A stretch of 64,000 nucleotides of DNA from Thunnus maccoyii (Eukaryota > Chordata > Actinopteri > Scombriformes > Scombridae), in the NCBI RefSeq assembly GCF_910596095.1, contig NC_056546.1, positions 14,575,425-14,639,424 of the forward strand, written 5' to 3'. Positions 12,727 to 25,341 of the stretch are shown piece by piece. Within the stretch, counting starts at the first letter, position 1; each line of letters opens with the position of its first letter. Under the pieces are notes generated by a model. That model had not been told where the DNA came from and searched no databases. It saw only the letters and a program-made list of their open reading frames with translations. The translations under genes and the position numbers were made by a program.

Positions 12727-13049
12727 TGAGAAGAAAAGCTGGGAGGACAATAATCCTGCAAGTATGGCAACATTGATGAGGTCATTCTGATGTGTCCAGC
12801 ATTTTATTAGTTGTATCTCAGTTCACTTTGATAAATCAGTCCTGCAGGCACAGGCATATTTCATGATAAAGATGTGATGTGGTGACTTTGTCTGTATGTC
12901 ATGTTGAGCAAGAGAAAGAGTTGGACCAGAAGCAGTGTGGACCACAGGCCTCTAAAATTGACCAAATGAAGGAATTGACCTTGTGGCCAACTTACTCCAT
13001 TGTGAAACTTCTCCAAAAATGTAAAGAAGAATTTTGAAGTGGCTTGAAG

Positions 13050-13530
13050 AAGTCTGTCTTAAAACAATAGTCAGTTGTCAGGAGCTTTAATCATTCCTCC
13101 TGTTTATACTGGCTGTAAAAAGATCCTAATGTGCTTCCAGTATAGGTGATGGGGGACAAAATCCAAGGACCTTGTTTTGTGCAAAAATGTGTTTTAAAAT
13201 TTATTTGCAGTTAATGCTAATTTGAAGCTGAATTAGTCAAATCAAATGTAATCTTCCAAAGTGACAGTTTTTTTGTGTAAAATTCCTTCTTTATGTTTCT
13301 CCAGACAGATCTGAATCATTTGCATGGCTGAAGCTTCATATTAGCCTCAGACAAACTTTTAATACATTTTTGCAGGGAAGGAGGACCATCATTTACATTG
13401 AAAGCGCATTAGAGAGAGATCTTTTAATGTCCGATATGAACAGGAGGAATGATTAAAAGAAGAAAAACCTGTTTGAATGTCCATTTGGGTACCTGACTAT
13501 TGTTTAAAGATGGACTTAAAAAATTGATTT
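13050..13530. repeat. Palindromic (foldback) MITE in 3' flank of gene B
   Basis: This is the counterpart of the element at 4598-5072, with the same inverted arms. It was carried along by the segmental duplication. Confidence 0.6.
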
Positions 13531-13702
13531 TCTAATGTCATCTAGTAGTTGATCCAGTAGTACAACCTCAGGCTCTGCTCGGGGTGTGGTGTAATATTAG
13601 GCACAAACAAGATATGGAAGGTTCAATCACTTTGTGTTTTGATCATAGACTGTACTTTTTTTTTGTTTTGTTTTGATTCTTATTATGCTTCATTACTGTG
13701 CA

Positions 13703-13858
13703 AATAAAACTGTTTTTTTTAAAAACATGCATCTCCATAGCTATTAATTTGATCTAAAGCATTTCGTTGATATTTAGTTTGTTTGTTTTTTTTGCTTGTG
13801 ATTTCTTTCATTGTTGTAAAGGACTTTGTCACTCAGATTTAAAAAATCTTCTAATAAA
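13703..13858 (+). other. Polyadenylation signals of gene B
   Basis: AATAAA occurs at 13703-13708 and 13853-13858, in the same arrangement as downstream of gene A. Confidence 0.5.
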
Positions 13859-15785
13859 GTTTAACTTACAATGTACAATCATGTAGCTTGTCATTATTTG
13901 CTTCATCAACAAACTCGCTACAGCCTCTGAAAGACAGTAATTTCACCCGCAGATGCGGGCATCCTCGGGGAAGAGGAAGAGGTTAAACCACAGTGACAGA
14001 CAAGTCTTGTCTCTTGTTACAACTACTGTGCTGCTCTGCACAGCACTATCACATACCTTCCATAAAGTGTTGTCAAGTAGAGTAAAAATAGACTTTTTTA
14101 GACTCCTGTGACTTGGGTTATGTCCCCGGATCAAGTCCAGTTGGGGACTTTTATTGCATCTCTCTACTGGCTGTAAAAAAGGCATACATTCTTTTTTTCA
14201 CCCAAGCCTCAACTAGAAACACTATACATATATATGTATATCTCACATTCTGTAAAACTCCAGACCAGGATTCAGTATTCTGTATTACAGATACATACAC
14301 TCCATAACACCAAGCATCCGCAGCACAAAGAGAGTAGTCCAGAAATATTCAAATTATGCAACAATTTGTGGATTTGATAGGAGAAAGCAAATAATTTGAA
14401 CATAACTGGTCATATTCTAACATAATCAATCAAGAGTTGGTTGAGTGGTTTTAAGGTAGAAACAACTTTTGTCAGATATGCACAATTGTGTGTCATAGGC
14501 ACACATGACTGCTGTGCATGAACATACACACACAAAGAACTTAATTCTGGAAGCTGCTTTAATGGATTAGTATTTTCTCATTTAACTTGCCAAAAACAGG
14601 ACTTCTATCATATACATTTTTTCTTCTTTTAAACAGATAGTTTACATTTTACCTGAAGAGAATGATCAGGAGAGCAGGAGACAATTTAACCAACAAAATA
14701 CACTTTGGTAGCACCTCTATGCACCTTAAGAACAGTAGTTAACATTATCACTAAACTCTGTGGTTTCAACTGCTTATCTCTTCCACTATCTAGATTTTAT
14801 GGTGTTTTCTGATTGTAATGCAATTATGAGTTGGTGTATGATGGAGACAAAGTAAACATTTCAAATGAACTTCCACCATTTAAAAATATATTTTAACAAT
14901 AGCTGAAACATCCAGTGAGCTATGTCTGTACACTATGTTAAACCTCAGGTTCTACAGGCCTGTCCTCTCAGAGAGTTGATTTGTCCAAGACAACTCATGA
15001 GTTTTCTGCATTCAATAAGATGGTGCATTTATGAGAGACCACAGCAAAGCTCATACAGTAACCTATATTTAAACCATCTCAAAACTGTCCCCAGTCTTTG
15101 ATCACTGAAGCACTGAAACACTATGAAGCATCACTGTTTCACAGAATGTTATACAGTCAAAATGTTCACATGTGCTGAGCAACTCTTGGTATTGCATTTG
15201 TGTGGATGTATTCAATCTGAAACCATGATGAAACAGTTTCTCTGTTGGTCATTTTGTTCAGTCAAAGTCTATATTCTAAAAACTGATCACTTTTACTTTT
15301 TGGATGCAATTTAAGAGACTTGGGATGCACCCATGGATGTATCATGCAGGGCTGCCACCATTTGTGGCACCCGCAACAGAAAGTGTCATCAAAAGTGCCA
15401 CAACTTCCTGCCACAGTCTGTGGGGTTTGGTTCTCAGAAAAGGTGAAGGGTCATATATTTTTCTGTTTACTGAAGGGAGGATAGTCTAAACCATGATGAA
15501 ACAGTTTCTCTGTTGGTCATTTTGTTCAGTCAAAGTCTATATTCTAAAAACTGATCACTTTTACACAGCCTGCAGCTCAGAATTCAAACACTGTGCCATA
15601 CTAAGAAGCTGAATGGCTGAATTCCATTTAGCTGCTTGGCTTTCAGGGTCCTCGTATTACGCACAATGGCTCACTAGAACACAGCCTCTAATTCTAATAA
15701 TGTTATAAGTAACACTTGTGCTTTTCCATTTATGACAAGTCACAACATTTCTGTGAAAAAGGCCATTTGTTTCAAATTCATTAAG

Positions 15786-16041
15786 GTCTCACAACCAAGG
15801 TGTGATTGTGAAGTGCTCTATGCTACTGTTATTCATAATCAACATGTAGCAGTTCAGAAGGTAAACAAGATGACATAATACTATTTTGTGCAGTGCTGGT
15901 GCTTGAATTGTCTGTTAAAAAAATCTTACTGCAAGGACATTGATATTGTTGTCATGATTAGTCCATAGTTTTTATCATCAAATACCTCATAAGATTGAAC
16001 CAGCAGAAGGAAGTGTGACCTATAGTGAAACATGTAACTGA
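15786..16041 (+). pseudogene. Orphan ITIM-tail exons of a lost or fused CD300-like paralogue
   Basis: Two tail exons stand alone between genes B and C. Exon 15786-15860 is open in phase 0, starts VSQP, contains VLYATV and ends at a GTAAAC donor. Exon 15994-16041 is preceded by AG, reads EPAEGSVTYSET and ends in TGA. They resemble the first ITIM exon and the last exon of genes A and B, but no Ig, stalk or membrane exon belongs with them. They are either the remains of a deleted gene copy or alternative terminal exons reached from gene B; their open frames leave the second option alive. Confidence 0.65.
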
Positions 16042-16786
16042 TATTTACAGACCCTCAGTCACAGATTCATGCAAATCTGCACATACAGTACATCAAATAA
16101 TTTTGAAAAAATATTGAGATTGTTCTTTTTTCATACCTGCCTAAATGTGAGAAGTTCAGAGGGGTAAGAGTGTCTTAATATTAATAAGACACTCTTATGT
16201 ATTTAATATGTATATAATACAGCATTTAACTGTTTCTATTTAAATTTCTATTTTAAATCTGAATGGAAGATGGAACAAATAAGTTTATAACTCTTCTACA
16301 TTTTGGCACTCTAGCCCTTAGACCAGAAGGTAAATACTAATGTTCAGAGTGAATGATGTGAGATAAATTTGTCATTGTTTTCTGTAACTCTCAAAACACG
16401 AATTTCTTATATATAACTGAAGAGAATTTCCTACCTGTAACCTTCATAGTGGTCCGCAAAGACAAAGACAAAATACCATTTTATAATAAAAGGATTTACA
16501 CACATCTGTTCTGATTCCCCAAGTAATAATTAGTAGAGTATATAGGAGTATTAGAAGCTGAACTAAAATCAATAAAAAGGAGGCGTGCGTATTGTCCTCC
16601 AAATGCTTGATAAGATGGGTCATGCTATTAACTGTGTCATTGGTGCTTCTCCATTGTCTTTATAAAAATGTTTGGTGCATAAATGAATCTGTCACTAGAA
16701 ATGTGTTTATAGAGACAGTATTGCAGTGCTCAGTTAAATCTTGGGGTTTGCACCTGAGGTAGAAATCATTCAGTTCATTAGCTTTC
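16042..16786. other. Intergenic, no gene seen
   Basis: AT-rich sequence with no supported exon. A short inverted repeat at about 16,166-16,200 (agtgtcttaatattaataagacact) is a perfect hairpin-like palindrome but has no obvious role. Confidence 0.6.
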
Positions 16787-17156
16787 TTAAAGGACCAGTG
16801 AGGTTGCAGATTGCAACCAAATGAATATCCCCTCCCCACTCACCCTCCCTTTCCAAGCATGTAGAAGAACCTTTGGTGGCCGCAAAAAAAATGTGAAAGG
16901 CTGTCTCTAGAGCCAGTGTTTGATATGTCCGTTCTGGGCTACTGTAGAAACATGCTGGTACAACATGGTGGGCTCCGTGGAAGAGGACTCACTCCCTATG
17001 TAGATATAAAGGGCTCATTCTTAGCTAATGAAAACACAATAATTCTTATTTTCAGGTGATTAGACACTAATGAAAACATACTTATGAATATTATATTCCA
17101 TTTCTCCCAAGTCCGTTCCACTAGATGCCACTAAATTCTACACACTGCACCTTTAA
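16787..17156. mobile_element. TTAA-flanked MITE (piggyBac-like TSD), copy 1
   Basis: The element is bounded by TTAA on both sides and starts AGGACCAGTG; its right end is CACACTGCACCT. The body matches 29,589-29,947 inside vdac2. It has lost about 25 bp just inside the left terminal inverted repeat. TTAA target duplications are typical of piggyBac transposons; there is no coding capacity. Confidence 0.75.
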
Positions 17157-18445
17157 AGATCATCTGTAGTGTTCATTGTAGTAAAATGTTGCTCAATAAT
17201 GTCCTTTTGTTGTTTCCTGGCCTCTTTTAGCAGCTCATAGCTGAGCCCTCTCATGATTTCTGAATGCTACTTTTTCCTCTTGATGTAATTATCTCTTTAG
17301 TAATGTGCGGTTTGGTGGCCTTTTTGGGAAGTGTCTTATTTACACAGAAATTTAGGGAACCAGTTTTTCTCTCTTGGTGGCCTCATCAGCGTTCATGTTA
17401 TGAAAAATGTTCCAGTTATTGCACAGGATGCAACCTTTCAGTGTTTCTACCATAAACCTGTAACTTGCTAAGTTAATGCAAAGTTTTTGTATCGGGGCCA
17501 GTTTTTCCCAGAGGGGGTTCTGATCTAATAGTGTAGGCATTTTTAACATTTCCATAGCATCTAACTAAAATTCTGTTATCACATGTTTTTCACGTGACGT
17601 GGTCAAAAAAATGGAGTGACTGTTCAAGTTTGCTGTCAACAAAACTGCCCAGAATAAAAACAGGAACACCTGTTGTGCACTGCAGCTGGAATGTAAACAG
17701 TGCAAACAGCAATGTTACAATGATAATGTAAATTACAATGACATAAAACTTCAACATCAGGGCGACAGACAGTCTCTCTGGTTGTGTTGTATGCACTAGT
17801 TATCACTTAGAAACACTGCCGTAGCACCACCTCCATTTTTCCCTGACAAGTTGTTTCTGTCCAGGAGAACCCCTTGACTTCAACCAGTGAGTTGGGGATG
17901 CCCTGGCATTGTTCCTCTCTTTGCTTTGGAATGAGGCATTGGAGGTCTGCCCCCATGTCGTCTTAGCAAAAGCTTTAAAAATTTAAAGTAGGTACTGTTT
18001 TACTCTTCCTCGCCTGCCTTTTTACCGCAACTGCTTCACATGCTCAGGGTGCAGCCTTACAACTATGGTTAGGTCCTGGAATGAGAGTGAACCCAACATG
18101 AAGCGCTAGCGACGCTGTAGCTTTTCAGCAACAGTCCCAAAATAATCATTACCAGGAGGATAACTTGAATGTACATTGACATTTGGACTTCAGATGTTTA
18201 TAATAATAATAATAATAATATATTATACATTAAACGTAGAAAAAAAAACCCACAATAAAACAACTCTAAAACAAACAAAATGCAGCACCATGTGAGGCTG
18301 GGCCGCAAGCAGAGCAGCACCACCTGAAGCTTGAGCACAGGTGCAGAGTTGAGTAGTGCTGTTTTAAGACTCTAAAATTAAAGATGTGATGTGGGGAATT
18401 TGTCATTGTCACTTTGACTTGTTGAGTCACAGCAAGAGCAAGACT
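17157..18445. other. Intergenic, no gene seen
   Basis: Short open frames on both strands lack splice context or recognisable motifs. An (AAT)n run lies at about 18,200-18,222. The block at about 18,380-18,440 matches part of the interspersed repeat at 4405-4480. Confidence 0.6.
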
Positions 18446-19340
18446 TTAAAGCTATAATATGTAACTATTCTGCATTAAAATGTCTAAGAACAACTAGACC
18501 TATGTTAGATATCTTGTTGAGTTGTGTACTTACATTATCCCAAATGTTTCCAATAATTTTCAAACCCAGAGAAATCAGTAATTTTAATCAAGGTAACAGT
18601 CTGTTTCATTTGGTCGCCTGTCAATGGCATCATACCCCATCTACCAAAGAGAATATACATACAAGATGCAGGCGTCAGCGTTGTGGTTGTCCGCTACAAT
18701 GGCCTCTATCGAAGTGTACACACATACAAGATAATTCATCATCAGTATTGTGGTTGTCTGTCTTGTATGTGTACACTCTCTACCAAAGAGTGTACACATA
18801 CAAGATAAAACATCGGCATTGTGGTTGCCTGCCAGTCATAAATTGACTTTTACTCAGTTTTAAGCCACATTTTTATGATAAACTTTTTAGATCTTGGTTG
18901 TTTTTAACTGTATCTTTTAACCGGATGAAGGATTTTAGTCACTGGACATCTGGATCTTAAGTTATCAGAGAAACAAGCTGAGCAAACGTTAACAGCAGCT
19001 CGGCTTGCAGCCCCTACCGGACGTCCTGTGTCTACTGAACAGCGTCAAAGACACACTGATTTGTTACGTGAAACCGCTTTATTCAGTGTTTTTACCCATT
19101 TTAATCACGGGCTTTGTTTGTTTTGGAGAGGAGGAGACCTCTGCGGATAATTTGACTCCTGATAAAAACATCCTGATATGAACACTGAAGTAATCCTATC
19201 TCAGAGAAGCTGGTTGTTTAACAATGAAGACAACAACTCACATGATCCCACGCTACTTCACACTGTCATCACACTCCGTCTTTTGTTATTGTTTTGATTG
19301 AGAGACCCCTAGCAGCAGAAATTACATATTGTGCCTTTAA
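18446..19340. mobile_element. Second TTAA-flanked non-autonomous element, about 895 bp
   Basis: The left end reads TTAA then AGCTATAATATGTAA; the right end is TTACATATTGTGCCT then TTAA, so the termini are inverted repeats with TTAA duplications. Inside, at about 18,640-18,840, a unit containing acatacaaga and ttgtggttg is repeated about three times, partly as a hairpin. No transposase is visible. Confidence 0.7.
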
Positions 19341-19860
19341 ATATGCACCAAAAGCAGATCAGATCAGAAGTGGCTTTTACCCAACCACTGAGTTGACATC
19401 TTTCCATTGAACAAGATCTAGATTGAGGGAGAAACTTAAAGCATCATTATCCCTCAACCCCCCAACAGTTTTAACAAAATCTTCCATGTACCTGATTATC
19501 TAATAATTTTCATAAATGATCTCCAGTGTTACCTGGCTAGCAGATATTGTGCAGAATGTTGGATTTATAGGAAAACACTAGGACAACAATCAGCTTGCCA
19601 GAAAATGGATGGGCAGATTACTTAGCAGGTACAATGCTCACTTGTAATTACTTACCCAAACCACCTTGTGGCAACATGCCGAAGTCAGACAGTTGCATTT
19701 CACAAGTTCGCTCATGATGTAAATAAGCCAACTTATGAAACGTGACTGTCTGACTTAGGAGGAGGAAAGATTGTAACAGCTGCAATTGCATATTTAGGAA
19801 GCTCAGGAGGTAGAAAATCAGTCTCTGTGCCTCAGCTCATGTTCAGTTCTGCTTTCTGAC

Positions 19861-22602
19861 ATGGCTGCTCCTCTCCACTTTCTCCTCATCCTCACTGGAC
19901 TCACAGGTCAGTCACAGGGGCAATTTTTAACTGTCAAATGATGATAATGACAGCGATAATATAATCCCTTGTAATTACATACCAATGTTTTATTTCATTA
20001 ACTGTGGAGACAACTCTAATTTAATATCTCACACAACAGTTAATAGAAATATCTAGTAAGTAAATTAATATGAAAGAAGAATATTGGTAGCAACTATGTG
20101 CGCTGAAATGCTGTTCTTATTTTTGTTGCAGGAATTCACAGCCTGACTACAGTCAAAAAAGTGTCAGTGAAGCTTGGAAGCTCAATCTCTATCCCATGTC
20201 TTTATAGTTTGAAGTACAAGAACCATGTGAAATACTTGTGTAAAGGATATTACAGGCACTCCTGCTCTTATGCAGTTAAAACAAACCAAGACAGTAGTTC
20301 AAAAAGGTTTTCAATCTCTGATGACCCAAACCAAGGAATCTTCACTGTGACTATAAAAGATCTGACAACTGAAGACACTGATTATTGGTGCTTTGTTGAG
20401 ATCAATGGAGGAGCAGATGTTGGAGAGTATTTTCAGTTGTCAGTCACCAGTGGTAAGATCCCTTAAAGCATCTTTAAGCACATTTGAAATACTTTGTGAA
20501 ATTTTAACGATTTAGAGGAAAAACACTGAAGAATTTTTGCTAAAATTATTATTTTCTCACATTTACTTTGTAAGTCAAACGTAATGACAATAAATGTTAA
20601 GACAGAATGAATTATTTATCTGCTAGATGTTATTATATGCAAAACACATACATTTGAAACATTACCAGCATGTATCAATTATTAGGATACCCACAATTTT
20701 CTATTGAATATTATTCATCTTCCATTAAGGTACACCCCGTCTCTCTGTGACTCATCAGAAGATTATGGGATTTTATGGAGACGAAAAAACCATCAATTGT
20801 TCTAACTGTATCACTGGAGTAATTAAGTGGTGCAAGCTGGACAGGTCCTGTGTGTCAAATCAGCCTGGATCAATAGATGGAACAAACGTGACCATTGTCA
20901 CAGGAATCTGCAATGACCGTGTGACTATGAGTGGACTGAGGATAGAGAGCAGTGGCTGGTATTTATGTGTTAAAGGAGACTTTCAGATGCCAGTGCATCT
21001 GACTGTTAATGAAAAATCTACCACTAGTAAGTATTACACCATTTGTAAATGTTTTGGTGGATTTATTGTTGTCATATTACTCTACAACATTGTCTTATTT
21101 TGAATTATAGCCAAGGCCACAGCCATAGTCACAGCCACAGCCACAGCCACAGCCACAACCGGACATACTCAAACTTTATGCTGCAGTGTTGCAACGAGCC
21201 TCATCATCACTCTGAGTTTGTTGATCTTCATTGTTACGGTGGCCTTGTTCATCTGTTTTTTATTGAAAAAGCACAGTAAGCCCAACCTGAATTTTAATCC
21301 AATTCATGCCAAAAGACTTGTTATTCTTCAATATTTTCACTTTAAAGTTAGATTGTTGTGTATTATACTGTATATTGTGCATTGCACATTGAGTGTCAGT
21401 TACAGGACTTTTCATTGTTTAACTTTTAGAACAGACCAAAGAAGACTCATCAGCTACAACAATGGTAAGATATGCTGATTAATTTCCCAATATAATTTTT
21501 CATAGAGAAGACTGTAAGGTTCCACAGTATAAAGGTAAAAGTGCTTTCCTGATCATGTGCTTCAGTGATGCCAAGATAATTGTATAACTGAATTAAGTTT
21601 CAACATTTTCAGTGAATATGTTGTCTCTTTGCATCACAGAATAGGTGGCAGGACTAAACTGTATAATTGTACAATTGTAAAAATGGTTTACTTGATTATT
21701 TAAAAAAGCATGGTAATGATAGAATCTAATGTAAACTGTGAGAAACAAAATCAAAGAGGTGAAAATGAACGGCTTCAGACTGCTAACATTTGGTTTGCTC
21801 CTTCAACACAGGCTGAAGAGGAAGTAACTTACAGTACTGTCAATGTTAAACACAAGAGAAAAAGGTCTGGCCAGGTAACTCCAACTTCAATGTTCAGAAC
21901 ATTTTCAGAGGATATATTGCCCCTGTACAGTCTACAGGACTATACTGTGCAATTGCAGATGGATATCTATCTATCCTATAACATAAAATACATCCTAATA
22001 TGCAATATTAAAATAAATTTTAATGGGGCTGCAACTAACAGTTATTTTCATTATCAAATAATCTGCTGATTCTTTTCTCGATTAATTGCTTAGCCAATGA
22101 AATGTTAAAAAATGGAGGAAAATGATGATTATTATTATTATTATTATTATTATTAGTAGTAGTAGTAGTAGTAGTATATCCAATTAACTGTCATATATGA
22201 ACATCTTCACATTTGAGAAGCTGGAACTATCAATATTTGTCATTTTTAATTTGTGATAGCTCTATTTAATGTTTATGGTAATTCCTTGATTATGATATGT
22301 TTGCCTTAAAATTAAAGTATTTCTTATTTCTGTGAATGACATTTGCTCTTTCAATGCAGGCTGTACCGGATGCAATATATGGTAATGTTGATAACACGAG
22401 AAAAGCCTCAGTCCAGGTAACCATAACACATTAAAACTATAATTTGTCTTACATTATACAAGTACAACTTCACCCAGTGCAACTGTATAAAACAAAAACT
22501 TTTCATATCTATCTCCCCTTCTTTACCCAGAGGCCATGTGCTGAGAGTGATGTGAATGTGATATACACTGCTGTGGTTACCCAGAAGCAACAACATGTTT
22601 GA
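19861..22602 (+). CDS. CD300/CMRF35-like (pIgR-like) inhibitory receptor, gene C
   Basis: Exons: 19861-19906 (signal peptide MAAPLHFLLILTGLTG), 20132-20452 (Ig V 1), 20730-21026 (Ig V 2), 21111-21275 (stalk plus membrane), 21430-21464, 21812-21874, 22360-22416 and 22531-22602. All phases agree and the joined frame is open. Domain 1 has PCLY, the extra pair YLCKGY and HSCS, and DTDYWC; domain 2 has NCSN, KWCK, SCVS and GWYLC. The stalk is coded by an (ACAGCC)n microsatellite giving alternating Thr and Ala. The membrane segment runs about from SLIITLSLL to FICFLLKKH. Tail motifs are VTYSTV, AIYGNV (imperfect) and VIYTAV. The exon plan matches genes A and B, but sequence divergence shows an older split. 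An inhibitory myeloid-type receptor is the likely role; its ligand is unknown. Confidence 0.8.
22024..22250. mobile_element. TIR MITE fragment in gene C intron
   Basis: It begins ggggctgcaactaacagtta and contains the characteristic cacatttgagaagctggaac, shared with copies at 25,030, 28,636 and 30,787. It is interrupted by a (TTA)n/(TAG)n microsatellite at about 22,126-22,176. Confidence 0.6.
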
Positions 22603-22814
22603 AAGGTAAATATTTAGAGACCTGCTTCTAACCTCATATTGTTTCTCTCATCCTGTAATTCAGTCGTTTCCTATCATTTTGTTGGCGATCTCATTATGTC
22701 TGAAGATTATGCCTTGTCATTGAACAAGTTACTTTTTTTTTTTTAGTAGACTTGAACAGGTTTCATTTTTGCTGTTCCTTCCTTATTGTCATATCCGCTT
22801 CTGTTTCACAACAG

Positions 22815-22844
22815 GTTGAAGCAGAAGATAAGGATGTTACCTAG
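22815..22844 (+). pseudogene. Decayed terminal ITIM exon of gene C
   Basis: After a good acceptor (cacaacag) the frame reads VEAEDKDVT and then TAG, followed by TTLP. By analogy with VTYTTLP-type ITIMs the stop sits where the tyrosine codon would be. Upstream, exon 22531-22602 ends in TGA just before a donor-like AAAG|GTAAAT. The gene therefore appears once to have continued into this exon and now stops earlier. Confidence 0.55.
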
Positions 22845-22849
22845 ACCAC

Positions 22850-24230
22850 ATTGCCTCAGCGCTGCCAAAAGATGTAAATGTTTATATATGTTTGTCCATC
22901 TCACTATTACTGGACTCTTTTTGTAAAGTGTTGCAATGTTGTGCAGTAACTTGAGCTGTAGCACATTTTGTCCTCTTCTGCATTGCTGCAACACATTTCA
23001 AAGAATTATTAACTACACCATTGACAACATGCATCTGTCTTCATACTTTAATGTGCATTCAGTCATACTGTGTGATTAAAGAATAAATTACTATGCAATG
23101 TAACTGAATATTGCTGAAAGAAGAAACTTGCAGTGTACAGAGTAGTTCTATGACCACCATCAAGATAAAACTAAGCAAGAAAACAGTTGAAACTTGCAGT
23201 ACTGTAAAGATTTTCATTCTCATCTCTCTGTCACTGCACAGATAGTGATAAAATGATTTGTTAGGGGATTTAATTATCACTATGCCTTCAGTTGCCAATT
23301 AACAAGAAAAGAATGCAGGCCTGTCTGAGCCCCGGTGAACTCGGCTAATTTTCCACTGTTTTGAGGTTGGAAAATTAACCAATCAAAACACATGGCAACC
23401 TGTGACTGTGACACCTTCAACATGATATGTGGTTAATGAAACACATTTTTTCGATTGAGGATCATTCCTTCTCTCTCAACCGTCAAACTGAGGGTCTGTT
23501 TCAGAAATCATGATCTTATTTCACCTTCTTTGTGAACACAAGGCGCTATAACCATAGATATGTTAAGTACAAACGGGGTGGTATATAACACATAATCTTA
23601 CATACATGATTAAGTGTTTAAATTCAGTATTTCTTGGTGATCTTAGTATCCTGGGCAGGGAGACTATCCAAAAATTCAAAGTATGTCAATCATATTTTTT
23701 TACTGTACAAGGATTTTGACTTAATTCTTCAGGCTTACTGCGCTTAAAATAAAAGATTATCCACTGGGACCAATGAACATACAGTTTCCAGTGATTTGTA
23801 AACAGATTTCCATAGTTCAGATAAGGTGCATCACAATTCTGTGTTTCTACTATCAACATAGAACTTATCCAAAGGTTGAAAAAGATATAAAGTTTGATTG
23901 ATGACAGACACCAGAAAGTATTCAATATTTTCAAGTGTTTCTGGGTATTATCAGAGCATAATGAATATTGATAAAGAATAGAACTAACAGGGCAAACATT
24001 TTGTTGCTACTGCCATGTTTTAATAAATGAACACATTTCTGTCCATACACCAGGAGCGCTGATCTTTTATTTATTTATTTAGAATCCACTGCACCTTGCA
24101 TCTGGTCTATTGTTCAAACTATATTCTGAAAGTACACTCTAGCTGCATAGATATTTAAATATTTTCTAACCAGTGTAAAGCAACTTCCCTACAGCAGGAG
24201 GAAGAAAGATTGTGACAGTTAACTTGCGTA
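22850..24230. other. Spacer between gene C and the pseudogene
   Basis: The stretch includes the probable 3' end of gene C, with an AATAAA-type signal near 23,080. No other exon is supported; open frames on the minus strand lack context. Confidence 0.55.
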
Positions 24231-24234
24231 AATA

Positions 24235-24780
24235 GAAAATTGCTGCACTTTCTTCTCATCCTCATTGGATTCACAGGTGAGTCACAGGGGTCAACTTTCA
24301 TTGTTAATATACTGTATGTGATATCTTACCATTGTGATGGTTATTTCAGATGATAACAATGTTTTTATTTAATATATTGTGGAGACAAGTATAACTTAAT
24401 ATGTAAAACAAAGTTAATATGAATATCTAGTCATAGGAAGGACAAATATTGTTAGCTTAAATAGCAGGCTCTGTTTGGTCTTGTTACAGGAATTCACAGC
24501 CTAACTACAGTTATTAAGGTGTCAGTGAGTATTGTGAACACTTGTGTAAAGGATGTCATTGGTTGTCCTGCTCATGTGTAGTTACAACAATCAAAAGTCA
24601 TTCAGGAAAGTTATCAATCTCTGATGACAAAAAACAAAGTCATCAAACAAACAAAAAAAACTTAGCAGTAAATATTACTGATCAGATGGATAAAGAAATA
24701 AAAGATAAAGACATTTGGTTGGCTGAAGGGGAAGTGACATATACTGTACTGTTAAGCACAAGACCAAAACTTCAGGCCAG
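24235..24780 (+). pseudogene. CD300-like pseudogene (gene C relative), deletion-fused
   Basis: A signal-peptide exon remnant (24,235-24,276, reading LLHFLLILIGFTG) has lost its ATG but keeps its donor. The next exon begins at 24,490 like gene C (GIHSL) but a deletion removes the first canonical Cys region and shifts frame. Near 24,715 the Ig sequence (KDIW) runs directly into EGEVTYTV, which matches ITIM exon 21812-21874 of gene C and ends at the same donor. An internal deletion therefore removed domain 2, stalk and membrane exons. Confidence 0.8.
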
Positions 24781-25029
24781 GTAAGGGACTATATGGAAAT
24801 TATTTGTGTGGGGAAGGGGGGCTGAACCTTCTTTCTTTGGACCCTCCTCTTGACTCAGAAGAAATATTTTACTGTCCCTTTGCAGAACAGTATACAGTAG
24901 GCCGCAGAACTACAACTGCAGATCACACCAGAATTTCCTCATGGACACAGGCAACTGGGATAATGAGGGGCTGCAGCATTCCCTAAAATCAGGCATGGGC
25001 TTTCATACTTATTTATTTACAATTGTGAA

Positions 25030-25341
25030 GAGCTGCAACGATCAGTTGATTAATCGATTAACTGCCAACTATTAAATTAATCGGGAACTATTTTGATAAT
25101 CAATTAATTGGTTCTGTCTAAATTATCTGATTCCAGCTTCTCAAATATGAATATTTTCTGGTTTCTTTAGTGTTCTGTGATGGTAAACTGCATATCTTTG
25201 TATTGTTGGGCTTTGGGAAACAGTGATCGACATTTTTCACCATTTTTGTGACATTTTTTGGACCAAACAACTAATCAATTAATCAAGAAAGCAATCGACA
25301 GATTAATCAACAATGAAAATAATCATTAGTTGCAGCGCTAC
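25030..25341. mobile_element. TIR MITE (gctgcaac family), full-length-like
   Basis: The ends are inverted: agctgcaacgat on the left and attagttgcagcgct on the right, with many attaatcga-type words inside. It is the same family as 22,024, 28,636 and 30,787. It carries no coding capacity. Confidence 0.7.

Larger units (their letters stand above)
7792..15388 (+). repeat. Segmental tandem duplication, copy 2
   Basis: This is the second unit of the duplication that starts at base 1 and contains gene B. It ends near 15,388, after which the flanks of the two copies are unrelated. A further 75-bp piece of it (about 15,222-15,298) is repeated just beyond the end at 15,489-15,564. Confidence 0.95.
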
